Shown one piece after another: positions 18,140 through 26,195 of a stretch of 64,000 bases of DNA; the first letter of the stretch is position 1, and each line of letters starts with the position of its first letter. The translations under genes and the position numbers were made by a program. This DNA comes from Trinickia diaoshuihuensis (GTDB lineage Bacteria > Pseudomonadota > Gammaproteobacteria > Burkholderiales > Burkholderiaceae), in NCBI RefSeq assembly GCF_003390925.1, contig NZ_QUBS01000087.1, positions 186,001 through 250,000 on the forward strand, in the 5' to 3' direction. A model generated the notes under the pieces. The model was not told where the DNA came from. It saw nothing but the letters and a program-made list of their open reading frames with translations, and made no database searches.

Positions 18140-18460
18140 ATGACGCTCGATCCGCGACTCCTGCTGCTTTCGCCCGAGGACAATTGCCTCATCGCCGCGA
18201 CGACGCTTGCCGCCGGCACCGCGCTCGAGGTGGAGGGCGAAACGGTCGTATTGGCCGGCGCGATCGCGCTGGGGCACAAGCTCGCGCGGCGCGCATTGCG
18301 GGCCGGCGAAAAGGTCCTGCGCTACGGCGCGCCGATCGGCCACGTGACATGCGCGGTCGACAAAGGCGAGCACCTGCATACGCACAATCTGGAAAGCGAC
18401 TATCTGCCGACGTACACGCTCGATGCGGGCCATACCTACGTCAAGCGCGACAAACCTTGA
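18140..18460 (+). CDS. UxaA-family dehydratase small subunit (SAF domain)
   Basis: A 106-residue SAF domain protein corresponding to the N-terminal domain of altronate/galactarate dehydratases, which is fused to the catalytic domain in E. coli UxaA. The motifs GHKLARRALRAGEKVLRYGAP (in two overlapping blocks) and HLHTHNLES are typical. The large subunit begins 30 bases downstream, so the two probably assemble into one sugar-acid dehydratase. AGGAG lies nine bases before the ATG. A 10-base tandem repeat overlaps the start codon and creates an alternative but out-of-frame GTG ten bases earlier. Confidence 0.9.
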   Translation: MTLDPRLLLLSPEDNCLIAATTLAAGTALEVEGETVVLAGAIALGHKLARRALRAGEKVLRYGAPIGHVTCAVDKGEHLHTHNLESDYLPTYTLDAGHTYVKRDKP

Positions 18461-18490
18461 GAGCCCCTCGATCTATCCACCGACACGTTC

Positions 18491-19813
18491 ATGCACGACA
18501 TTCACTCCGATAGCGCACCGCTGCTTGGATACCCGCGCCGCGATGGGCGCAAAGGCATCCGCAACGTCGTTGCCGTCGCGTATCTCGTCGAGTGCGCCCA
18601 TCACGTCGCGAGCGCGATCGTCTCGCAGTTCGCGCCGCGTCTCGCCGATTTCGATGACGAAGCCGGTGTGGCGGACGACGTGTTCGAGCAGCGCAACGCC
18701 CACGATACGCCGCCCGAGGTGCACCTGATCGGATTTCCCGGCTGTTATCCGAACGCTTATGCGCAAAAGATGCTCGCGCGTATCGCGACGCATCCGAACG
18801 TGGGCGCCGTGCTCCTCGTGTCGCTCGGATGCGAGAGCATGAACAAGCTTCAACTGGCCGAGATCGTGCGCGAGAGCGGCCGGCCGGTCGAGGTGCTGAC
18901 GATTCAGGAGCGTGGCGGGACGCGTGCGACGATCGCGCGCGGCGTCGACTGGGTACGCGCGGCGCGGGCCGAGCTCGCGCGGATGCGCCCCGTCCCGATG
19001 CGGCTCGACGAACTGATCGTCGGCACCGTCTGCGGCGGGTCCGATAGCACGAGCGGGATTACGGCCAACCCTGCCGTCGGGCGTGCGTTCGACGCCATGA
19101 TCGAGCGCGGCGCGGCGTGCGTCTTCGAGGAAACCGGCGAACTCGTGGGTTGCGAGCATCATATGAAGACGCGGGCGGCACGGCCGGGATTGGGTGAGGC
19201 GATCGTCGCCTGCGTCGAAAAAGCGGCGCGCTACTACACGATCATGGGCCATGGGAGTTTTGCCGTGGGCAATGCCGACGGCGGGCTCACGACGCAGGAG
19301 GAGAAGTCGCTCGGCGCCTATGCCAAAAGCGGTGCGTCGCCCATCGTGGGCATCGTCAAACCGGGAGACATACCGCCGACCGCGGGCTTGTACTTGCTCG
19401 ATGTCGTCCCCGACGGCGAGCCGCGCTTCGGTTTCCCGAATATCAGCGACAACGCGGAGATCGGCGAACTCATCGCGTGCGGCTGCCACCTCATCCTATT
19501 CACGACCGGGCGCGGCTCGGTGGTCGGATCGGCGGTCTCGCCGGTCCTCAAGATTTGCGCGAATCCGGCGACCTACCGCAACTTGTCGGGCGACATGGAC
19601 GTGGATGCGGGGCGAATCTTGGAAGGACGGGCATCGCTCGACGAAGTCGGCCGCGAAATTTTCCATCTCACGCTCGCGTTGGGGCGCGGCGCGCGGTCCA
19701 AGTCGGAAATGCTCGGCCATCAGGAGTTCATATTGACTTACAAGGCGTTCGATCCGATCGGCCCCGATTGCTTGCCGATCGTACCGGCCACGACCGCGCG
19801 GGTGAGCGCATGA
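18491..19813 (+). CDS. UxaA-family sugar-acid dehydratase large subunit
   Basis: The 440-residue catalytic part of an altronate/galactarate dehydratase-type enzyme, which removes water from an aldonate to give a 2-keto-3-deoxy acid. Family blocks include DGRKGIRN near the N-terminus, LIGFPGCYPN, VCGGSDSTSGITANPA, and CGCHLILFTTGRGSVVGSA near the end (two adjacent pieces). Cysteines in GCE/CGG/CGC contexts may hold metal. In this operon the substrate is plausibly L-fuconate or a related 6-deoxy or pentonate acid, because the following genes match the later steps of that route; that is inference. The stop overlaps the next start as ATGA. Confidence 0.9.
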   Translation: MHDIHSDSAPLLGYPRRDGRKGIRNVVAVAYLVECAHHVASAIVSQFAPRLADFDDEAGVADDVFEQRNAHDTPPEVHLIGFPGCYPNAYAQKMLARIATHPNVGAVLLVSLGCESMNKLQLAEIVRESGRPVEVLTIQERGGTRATIARGVDWVRAARAELARMRPVPMRLDELIVGTVCGGSDSTSGITANPAVGRAFDAMIERGAACVFEETGELVGCEHHMKTRAARPGLGEAIVACVEKAARYYTIMGHGSFAVGNADGGLTTQEEKSLGAYAKSGASPIVGIVKPGDIPPTAGLYLLDVVPDGEPRFGFPNISDNAEIGELIACGCHLILFTTGRGSVVGSAVSPVLKICANPATYRNLSGDMDVDAGRILEGRASLDEVGREIFHLTLALGRGARSKSEMLGHQEFILTYKAFDPIGPDCLPIVPATTARVSA

Positions 19814-20883
19814 GCGCGGGCGCGGCGGTACAAGTGGGGCAGCGGCGCCGTATCGGGCGGACCTCGCTCGAGGCGACGGCGCTCGGGCTCGGCACCGCGG
19901 GCTTGGGCGGTTTGTACCGCGACGTCTCCGAGGCCGACGCCCGCGCGACGCTCGAGGCGGCCTGGGACGCCGGCGTCCGGTTTTTCGATACGGCGCCTTA
20001 CTACGGCTATACGAAGAGCGAGCATGTTGTCGGCGCGGCGCTGCGGGAACGCGCGCGCGAGAGCTACGTGTTGTCGACCAAAGCAGGCCGGCTCATGCGG
20101 CCCGATCGCGGCGAAAGCGCCCGCGCGCCGCGCGACGGCTGGGCGCATCCGTTGCCGTTTTCGCCCGAATACGACTACTCGTACGACGGCATCATGCGTT
20201 CGTTCGACGATAGTCTGCAGCGGCTAGGCGTGGCGCGCATCGATATCTTGCTCGTACACGATATCGGCATAGCGACCCATGGCGAGCGCAACAGCCACTA
20301 CTGGCGGCAACTGAGCGAGGGCGGTTTCAAGGCGCTCGATGCGCTGCGTGCGTCGGGGGCCGTGCAAGCTGTCGGGCTCGGCGTGAACGAAGAGGCCGCC
20401 ATACTCGACGCGATGCGCGAATTCGACATCGATTGCGCGCTGCTCGCGGGGCGCTATACGCTGCTCGAGCAAAACACGCTCGATGTATTGCTGCCCGAGT
20501 GCGAGCGTCGCGGCGTCTCGCTTCTGGTGGGCGGCGCGTTTAATTCAGGCATTCTCGCCCGCGGCGTGCGGCATTTGCGCGAGTCGCCGGGCGCGGAATC
20601 GAGCGCGCTCAAGTTCAATTACGGCGAGGCGCCGGCTGCCGTGGTCGAACGCGTCGCACGGATCGAGGCCGTCTGTGACGCCCACGGCGTGGCGCTGCCG
20701 AGCGCGGCTCTGCGATTTCCGTATGCGCACTCCGCAGTGGCGAGCGTATTGACGGGCGCAAGCAGCGCGCGCGAGTTCGAGCAAAACGCCGCCGCTTTCA
20801 CGGCTTCGATTCCGGTCGGCCTGTGGCGCTCGCTGCGCGAGGAAGGCTTGTTGGATCCGCGCGCGCCGACGCCGGGCGCGTAA
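19810..20883 (+). CDS. Aldo/keto reductase, probable sugar 1-dehydrogenase (L-fucose/D-arabinose type)
   Basis: The 357-residue TIM-barrel oxidoreductase resembles the D-threo-aldose 1-dehydrogenase/pyridoxal dehydrogenase branch of the aldo-keto reductases. The catalytic tetrad is visible: Asp in FFDTAPYYG, Tyr in the same motif, Lys in VLSTKAGRL and His in LLVHDIG. In an L-fucose route it would oxidise the sugar to its lactone with NAD(P)+. The ATG overlaps the previous stop by four bases, so it is translationally coupled to the dehydratase. No lactonase gene is visible in the cluster. Confidence 0.9.
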   Translation: MSAGAAVQVGQRRRIGRTSLEATALGLGTAGLGGLYRDVSEADARATLEAAWDAGVRFFDTAPYYGYTKSEHVVGAALRERARESYVLSTKAGRLMRPDRGESARAPRDGWAHPLPFSPEYDYSYDGIMRSFDDSLQRLGVARIDILLVHDIGIATHGERNSHYWRQLSEGGFKALDALRASGAVQAVGLGVNEEAAILDAMREFDIDCALLAGRYTLLEQNTLDVLLPECERRGVSLLVGGAFNSGILARGVRHLRESPGAESSALKFNYGEAPAAVVERVARIEAVCDAHGVALPSAALRFPYAHSAVASVLTGASSAREFEQNAAAFTASIPVGLWRSLREEGLLDPRAPTPGA

Positions 20884-20964
20884 CCGGGCTCAGGATCGAC
20901 CCACATCGGCATTTTTTGGCTTACGGTATTCGAAGGTTGTTCTTTTCATGGAGCCCCGCACGCA

Positions 20965-21741
20965 ATGACCGCCACCGCCACGAACTTTCCCGAGCCGCCG
21001 AGCTCGCGCCTGCTGGGCAAGACGGCGCTCGTCACCGCCAGTGCCCAAGGCATCGGCCGCGCCTGCGCCGAACGATTGGCGCAGGAGGGCGCGCGCGTAA
21101 TCGCGACCGACGTGCGCCCCGAGTTGCTCGCCGATGCACCGTTCGAATCGCGCCGGCTCGATGTACGCGATGCAGCCGCGATTGCCGCGTTGGCCGAGGC
21201 CGTCGGTCCCATCGACATCCTCGTCAATTGCGCGGGTTTCGTTCACGCGGGCAGTATCCTCGAATGCGAGGAGGCCGATTGGGATTTTTCGTTCGATCTG
21301 AACGTCAAGTCGATGTATCGGACAATACGGACGTTTCTGCCCGCGATGCTGGAGCGGGGCGCGGGCTCGATCGTCAATCTGGCGTCGGCGGCCTCGAGCG
21401 TCAAAGGGGTGCCGAACCGCTTCGTCTACGGTACGACGAAGGCGGCCGTTATCGGTCTCACGAAATCCGTGGCCGCCGATTTCGTGACGCGCGGCATACG
21501 GTGCAATGCGATCTGTCCGGGCACCGTGGCTTCGCCCTCGCTCGCGGCGCGCATCGAGGAACAAGCGAGGGCGCAGGGCAAAACGGTGGCCGAGGTCGAG
21601 GCGGCGTTCGTCGCCCGCCAGCCGATGGGGCGCATCGGCCGGCCCGAGGAAATTGCCGCGCTCGCCGCCTACCTCGCATCGGACGAGGCGGGCTTCACGA
21701 CGGGGCAGATTCATCTGATCGACGGCGGGTGGTCGAACTGA
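20965..21741 (+). CDS. SDR oxidoreductase, probable 2-keto-3-deoxy-L-fuconate dehydrogenase
   Basis: A 258-residue short-chain dehydrogenase. The nucleotide-binding motif is TASAQGIGRA, then NCAG; catalytic residues are Ser in LASAASS and Tyr/Lys in YGTTK. The insert LAARIEEQARAQGKTVAEVE is typical of the 2-keto-3-deoxy-L-fuconate 4-dehydrogenase group. It would oxidise the dehydratase product to 2,4-diketo-3-deoxy-L-fuconate, which the next gene's enzyme splits. The substrate is inferred from family resemblance and operon context, and other 6-deoxy or pentose acids are possible. Confidence 0.88.
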   Translation: MTATATNFPEPPSSRLLGKTALVTASAQGIGRACAERLAQEGARVIATDVRPELLADAPFESRRLDVRDAAAIAALAEAVGPIDILVNCAGFVHAGSILECEEADWDFSFDLNVKSMYRTIRTFLPAMLERGAGSIVNLASAASSVKGVPNRFVYGTTKAAVIGLTKSVAADFVTRGIRCNAICPGTVASPSLAARIEEQARAQGKTVAEVEAAFVARQPMGRIGRPEEIAALAAYLASDEAGFTTGQIHLIDGGWSN

Positions 21742-21804
21742 GTCATGGAGCGCCGGCAATGGCCGGTGCTTCGATTAGCTATCTTTGGAACTGAGCGATA
21801 AAGC

Positions 21805-22653
21805 ATGAAACTTCTTCGATACGGCCCCAAGGGCCAGGAAAAGCCCGGGTTGCTCGACGCCGACGGCGTGATCCGCGATCTCTCGGCCGTCGTCGACGAC
21901 ATCGCGGGCGACGTGCTGGGCGAGGCGGGTCTTGCCCGGCTACGCGGGCTCGACACGTCCGCGCTGCCGCGCGTGCCCCAGGGCGTGCGGCTCGGTGCCT
22001 GCGTGGGGCGCGTCGGCAAGATGGTCTGTATCGGCTTGAACTACGCGGACCATGCGGCCGAATCGAATTTGCCGGTACCGACGGAGCCCGTCGTCTTCAA
22101 TAAATGGACGAGTGCGATCGTCGGCCCGAACGACGATATCGAAATCCCGCGCGGTTCGACGAAGACGGACTGGGAGGTCGAACTCGGCGTCGTCATCGGC
22201 AAAGCCTGTAAGTACGTGGATGCGGCCGATGCGCTCGATTACGTCGCGGGCTATTGCGTCGTCAACGATATTTCAGAGCGCGAGTGGCAAATCGAGCGCG
22301 GCGGGCAGTGGGACAAGGGCAAGGGCTTCGATACGTTCGGCCCGATCGGTCCGTGGCTCGTCACGCGCGACGAGGTGAGCGACCCGCAGCAGCTCGACTT
22401 ATGGCTCGAGGTGGACGGCCACCGCTATCAGAACGGCAATACGCGGACGATGATTTTCGGCGTCGCGCAGGTTGTCGCCTACCTGAGCCGCTGCATGAGT
22501 TTGCAACCGGGCGACGTCATCTCCACGGGTACGCCGCCGGGCGTCGGCCTCGGCATCAAACCGGCACCGGTCTATTTGAAGGCGGGGCAGACGATGCGCC
22601 TAGGCATCGCCGGTCTCGGCGAACAACTGCAACGGACGGTGCAGGCCGAGTAG
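21805..22653 (+). CDS. Fumarylacetoacetate hydrolase-family enzyme, probable 2,4-diketo-3-deoxy-L-fuconate hydrolase
   Basis: The 282-residue FAH-fold hydrolase starts MKLLRYGPKGQEKPG, a start typical of the 2,4-diketo-3-deoxy-L-fuconate hydrolase group. Metal-binding acidic residues are seen in DWEVELGVVIG and NDISERE; GLNYADHA and STGTPPGVGLG are family motifs. It would cleave a 2,4-diketo acid to pyruvate and a hydroxy acid (L-lactate in the fucose route). It is the last gene of the operon that begins at 18140. No transporter is encoded nearby. Confidence 0.9.
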   Translation: MKLLRYGPKGQEKPGLLDADGVIRDLSAVVDDIAGDVLGEAGLARLRGLDTSALPRVPQGVRLGACVGRVGKMVCIGLNYADHAAESNLPVPTEPVVFNKWTSAIVGPNDDIEIPRGSTKTDWEVELGVVIGKACKYVDAADALDYVAGYCVVNDISEREWQIERGGQWDKGKGFDTFGPIGPWLVTRDEVSDPQQLDLWLEVDGHRYQNGNTRTMIFGVAQVVAYLSRCMSLQPGDVISTGTPPGVGLGIKPAPVYLKAGQTMRLGIAGLGEQLQRTVQAE

Positions 22654-22678
22654 GTCGACAAGACGCGCGCCAGCGCGC

Positions 22679-23041
22679 TCACATCCCCTGTTCGTCGGCG
22701 AATAGGCTGTGCTCGGGGACGGCAGCCTCCTCGTCGATGCATTGAACATGCCAATGGCCGCGCGCCTTGTCGCTGCACAAGCGCGCGCTGCCCGCTTCGC
22801 CCTCGAACGGGCCGTCCTCGCCGCCGAGTTCGAGCCCGTCCAGTTCGCACAGCGGCGCTCCGTCATGCGGACCGCACAGCAGCGTCACGCTGGGGTGCGT
22901 GTGGACGACGCCCCATGCGGGAAGTTCTAGCCCGAAATGGCTTTCTCTCGACCAGCGTTGTGCGTCGCGATCGATCCAAACGATCGCGTAGGCGCAGGGA
23001 TTCGTTTCCTCGAACGTGCTGAGATGGATCGTGATGCGCAT
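22679..23041 (-). CDS. Hypothetical protein
   Basis: A 120-residue acidic protein that I do not recognise. It has a patterned sequence with several Trp and His residues (AYAIVWIDRDAQRW, GVVHTHPSVTLLCG, ARGHWHVQCIDEE), no signal peptide and no membrane segment. GAGG lies at good distance before the ATG. It is 57 bases downstream of the cytochrome c gene on the same strand, so it is probably co-transcribed from the FNR-box promoter at 23508-23521. An ordinary conserved small protein is more likely than a chance frame, but function is unknown. Confidence 0.6.
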   Translation of the reverse strand: MRITIHLSTFEETNPCAYAIVWIDRDAQRWSRESHFGLELPAWGVVHTHPSVTLLCGPHDGAPLCELDGLELGGEDGPFEGEAGSARLCSDKARGHWHVQCIDEEAAVPEHSLFADEQGM

Positions 23042-23098
23042 CGTAGTGTCCTCGCTCTTGCACTGCGTATCAGGCCGGTTGAATCGAAATTGCAGTGT

Positions 23099-23446
23099 TT
23101 ACTGACTCAGCACCCATTGCACGAGGGTATGCGCATCATCGGCCGAAAGCGGGCCGCCGCGCTCCGCCGGCAGCGGCATCGCCATGTCGCCCCAATGCGC
23201 TTTGCCGCCATGTCTGAGCTTCGCCTCGAGCATCGCGCTCGCGTGCGGCCGGTCGCGGTACCGGTCCGCGATTTGGCGGAACGACGGCGCGAGAAACGGC
23301 TTGTCGACCGTATGGCAGAACATGCAATGCTGTTGATCGATGAGCGCGGTAGGTTCGGGCGGTTGAGCAAGCGCGCCGCTCGCGGCTGCCGCGCAACCCG
23401 CGCATACGGCCACGCCCGCTACCACCGTGCGTAAATACGCCTTCAT
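23099..23446 (-). CDS. Class I c-type cytochrome
   Basis: A small periplasmic monohaem cytochrome. From the ATG at 23446 the 115 residues comprise a signal peptide (about 1-28, ending ASGALA), the haem site CMFCH and a likely axial Met in MAMPLP. The mature part has the size of a cytochrome c551-type electron carrier. GGAG is placed well for this start; an earlier ATG at 23467 adds seven residues without a ribosome site. The promoter gap shared with the DUF1488 gene contains a perfect FNR/ANR palindrome, so expression under low oxygen is likely. Confidence 0.92.
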   Translation of the reverse strand: MKAYLRTVVAGVAVCAGCAAAASGALAQPPEPTALIDQQHCMFCHTVDKPFLAPSFRQIADRYRDRPHASAMLEAKLRHGGKAHWGDMAMPLPAERGGPLSADDAHTLVQWVLSQ

Positions 23447-23507
23447 TGCTCCACTCTCCGCGTGCATCGCTTTAAAAACAGTCTAGGAGCACGGCGCGCG
23501 GACCGGG

Positions 23508-23521
23508 TTGACCCAAGTCAA
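23508..23521. promoter_or_regulatory. FNR/ANR box between cytochrome c and DUF1488 genes
   Basis: A perfect palindrome TTGAC-CCAA-GTCAA. For the cytochrome gene on the - strand, TAGACT (plus 23480-23485) occupies exactly the -12 to -7 position of a promoter whose activator box is centred at -41.5. For the + strand gene TATCCT (23545-23550) lies one base off that spacing. Both neighbours may therefore be class II FNR targets. Confidence 0.75.
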
Positions 23522-23600
23522 GCCGCGCCGGCCGCCGCATCGACTATCCTGAACTCGACGGCGGCTTCGCAACCGGGCCGCGTTCTTCGAGGTGACAGAC

Positions 23601-23879
23601 ATGCAGATCAGCTTTCCGCAAGAGCCGGCCGAATATTGCGGCCGGGATCTCGTGCTCGCGTTCCCGGCGATCGTCGACGACGAACGCGTGCAATGCGCGA
23701 TCACTGCCGAGGCGCTCGAGGATCACTTCGGCGCCGCGTCGCTGCGCGAACAAGACCTCCTGACCGCATTCGATCGGCATCGTCGCGAAATCGAACGGGC
23801 CGCGCGCGAGCTTTTGGCGGAAATCGGCAAGAAGCCCGTGCTGCTGCATAGCGGCTATTTCCGGTTCTACAACGCGTAA
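23601..23879 (+). CDS. DUF1488 family protein
   Basis: A 92-residue cytosolic protein resembling DUF1488, a small family of unknown function. It contains VQCAITAEALEDHFG and a C-terminal SGYFRFYNA. The ATG at 23601 is chosen because GAGG is about eight bases upstream; a GTG at 23592 overlaps that site. It is divergent from the cytochrome c gene and shares its FNR box, which suggests a role under oxygen limitation. Confidence 0.82.
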   Translation: MQISFPQEPAEYCGRDLVLAFPAIVDDERVQCAITAEALEDHFGAASLREQDLLTAFDRHRREIERAARELLAEIGKKPVLLHSGYFRFYNA

Positions 23880-23943
23880 GGCGCGACGGCGCCAGCACGG
23901 GGGCGAGGCACCGCCGGTCTTCGAAAAGCGCGGCGCGGACGCT

Positions 23944-24972
23944 TTAGGAAACAACGTCAGTCAGCGCGCGCCGAGGCGCATGGCCGATGCGCGGGCCGCG
24001 CCCGAGCCGCAGCAGCAACTGCGGGGCGCCGTCGATATTTATGGTGGCGCGCAACCGTTCGCGCATCGTTTCCAGTTCGATCGGCTGGTTCAGATACGAC
24101 GCGGTCAACCCTTGCGTCACGGCCGTGAGAAGGAGCCGCTCGAGCGCTTGGCCGGCGCTGAGCCAGGCCGGCGCGTCATCAAAGCCCGTGGCGATGCAGG
24201 CGATCAACGGCGAGCCGGTGGCAAGCGCCTGATGCGCGGCCGCCACGCCGCCGCCGATATCGAACGTGCGAATCGCGAGCGAGACGAGCGGCGACGCGAA
24301 GTCGAGCAGGGTGCTGATGCCGCCGGCATAGGCAGGCATGCCGTCGTCGCGGCGGCTGGAGTGGATCCATCCCGCGAGTTCGCGGCGAAAGCGCGGATCG
24401 TCGAATTGCCGGCGATCGGCTTCGGCGATCCATTCGGCGAGTCGCATGCGGGCCTCGTGCGTATGGACGCAGGCGAGCTCGGCGCCCTCGGCCTGCACCG
24501 CCTCGATGAGCCGTTCGCGGATCTCCGGCGCGATCGGTTCATCCGAAAACGGCAGACGCGTCGTTACGCGCGCCGTGATTGCATCGAACAGGGCCGTGAG
24601 GCCCGTGTCGACATGCCCGCCCGGAACAAGCTTGAGCGTGGCGAGCGTGTCGGGATCGGCCCGAGACGGAAACAGCGTGATCGCATAGGCGAGGCCGAAG
24701 CGGCTCAGAGCGACGCGTAGATTGAACAGCGCCGCGCCGCAACTAATAATGAGCTCCCGGTCGTACGGGTCGGCCACGGGCAGTGCGCGCAGCCGGTCCG
24801 CGTTCAGCGTGACGGTTTCGCCGTCGACGATGAAACGCCACGGCTGAGTGTTATGGCTCGACGGCGCCAGTACGGCATAACGCAGGGCGAAGCGCAGCGT
24901 CTCGGCCGGGGTGGCGTTCGCGGCGAGCTCGCTCGCATCCACGGACCAAGCGTCGTGAGTCTGGGTATCCAT
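23944..24972 (-). CDS. Acg family FMN-binding (nitroreductase-fold) protein
   Basis: A 342-residue protein of the Acg group within the nitroreductase superfamily; Mycobacterium tuberculosis Acg is a dormancy-regulon protein. The N-terminal APSSHNTQPWRF motif is characteristic of FMN contact in this group, and the C-terminal half repeats the fold with RLGRGP near the end. Some Acg proteins sequester flavin rather than catalyse reduction, so activity is uncertain. AGGAG lies nine bases before the ATG. It is divergent from the alcohol dehydrogenase gene with a weak FNR-like box in the gap. Confidence 0.88.
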   Translation of the reverse strand: MDTQTHDAWSVDASELAANATPAETLRFALRYAVLAPSSHNTQPWRFIVDGETVTLNADRLRALPVADPYDRELIISCGAALFNLRVALSRFGLAYAITLFPSRADPDTLATLKLVPGGHVDTGLTALFDAITARVTTRLPFSDEPIAPEIRERLIEAVQAEGAELACVHTHEARMRLAEWIAEADRRQFDDPRFRRELAGWIHSSRRDDGMPAYAGGISTLLDFASPLVSLAIRTFDIGGGVAAAHQALATGSPLIACIATGFDDAPAWLSAGQALERLLLTAVTQGLTASYLNQPIELETMRERLRATINIDGAPQLLLRLGRGPRIGHAPRRALTDVVS

Positions 24973-25067
24973 CGCAATGTCTCCTCGAGGAATGCGGGTC
25001 GTGGGTGCCGCGGCGATGGCACCGCACCGGTCACGATCGATGGTGACGCGAGCATGCCGTGGGCGCT

Positions 25068-25081
25068 TTGCGCTGGGTCAA
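25068..25081. promoter_or_regulatory. Weak FNR-like box between the Acg and alcohol dehydrogenase genes
   Basis: TTGCG-CTGG-GTCAA matches seven of ten positions of TTGAT-N4-ATCAA. On the + strand TCAAAT (25103-25108) lies near the class II -10 position. It is less convincing than the other boxes of this block. Confidence 0.35.
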
Positions 25082-25181
25082 CACAAGCCAGACGAAATGC
25101 GCTCAAATGAACGGCAGCCCACGAACGCGAGACGAGGCGGGAAAACGGCCGCTCGGTTCGCTTGGTTAAGGAGGCAGCGAG

Positions 25182-26171
25182 ATGCAAGCGATGGTCTTCT
25201 ATGGACTGAGCCGGCAGTTGCAACTGCGCGACGTGCCCGAGCCGCGGCCGGGGCGAGGGCAGGTGCTGATCGACGTGCGCGCCTGCGGCGTATGCCGTAC
25301 CGACCTGCACGTCGTCGACGGCGAATTGACGTACCCGAAGACCCCGCTCATTCCCGGCCACGAAGTGGTCGGCGTCGTGGCGGGACTGGGCGAGGGCGTT
25401 ACCGATTTCGCACTGGGCGAGCGCGTCGGCGTGCCTTGGCTCGGGCATTCGTGCGGCCATTGTCCGTTTTGCGCCCGCGGCAAGGAGAACTTGTGCGATG
25501 CGCCGGGCTTTACCGGATACACGATCGACGGCGGGTACGCGCAACGTACGGTGGCGGACAGCCGGTATTGCTTTCGTCTACCGGCGCGCTATTCCGATAT
25601 AGAAGCGGCGCCGCTGCTCTGCGCGGGGCTCATCGGCTATCGAACGCTGGCGATGGCCGGCGATGCGAAGCGCATCGGCATCTACGGCTTCGGCGCGGCC
25701 GCGCATATCGTCGCGCAGGTCGCGCGTCATGAGGGCCGCGAGGTGTATGCGTTTGCGCGTCCGGGCGATACGGCGGCGCAGGCGCTCGCGCGCAAACTAG
25801 GCGCGACGTGGGCCGGCGGCAGTGACGAACAGGCTCCTTCACCGCTCGACGCCGCGCTTATTTTCGCGCCGGTCGGCGCGCTCGTGCCCGCGGCATTGCG
25901 CGCGGTGATCAAGGGCGGGGTGGTGGTCTGCGGCGGCATCCACATGAGCGACATTCCGTCGTTCCCCTACGCGATGCTGTGGGGCGAGCGCCGCATCGTC
26001 TCCGTGGCCAACTTGACGCGCGAAGACGGCCGGCAATTCATGCAACTCGCCGGTGCAATCGCGCTCGACATCGCGACCACGGTCTACCCGCTGGCTGAAG
26101 CGAATCGCGCGTTGGCCGACCTGCGAGAAGGGCGGCTCGCAGGCGCGGCGGTGCTCGCCGTGAGCAATTGA
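25182..26171 (+). CDS. Zinc-dependent alcohol dehydrogenase
   Basis: A 329-residue medium-chain dehydrogenase of the AdhP-like group, expected to interconvert alcohols and aldehydes with NAD(P)H. Catalytic zinc ligands are in ACGVCRTDLH and GHEVVG. The structural zinc loop has four cysteines (CGHCPFCARGKENLC). The Rossmann motif reads GIYGFGAAAH rather than the usual GxGxxG followed by G, a small variation. GGAGG precedes the ATG. Its neighbours point to a fermentative role during oxygen limitation, alongside acetate kinase and PHB synthesis. Confidence 0.92.
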   Translation: MQAMVFYGLSRQLQLRDVPEPRPGRGQVLIDVRACGVCRTDLHVVDGELTYPKTPLIPGHEVVGVVAGLGEGVTDFALGERVGVPWLGHSCGHCPFCARGKENLCDAPGFTGYTIDGGYAQRTVADSRYCFRLPARYSDIEAAPLLCAGLIGYRTLAMAGDAKRIGIYGFGAAAHIVAQVARHEGREVYAFARPGDTAAQALARKLGATWAGGSDEQAPSPLDAALIFAPVGALVPAALRAVIKGGVVVCGGIHMSDIPSFPYAMLWGERRIVSVANLTREDGRQFMQLAGAIALDIATTVYPLAEANRALADLREGRLAGAAVLAVSN

Positions 26172-26195
26172 TCCGTTCGCAGGGGCGGGCGGGGA

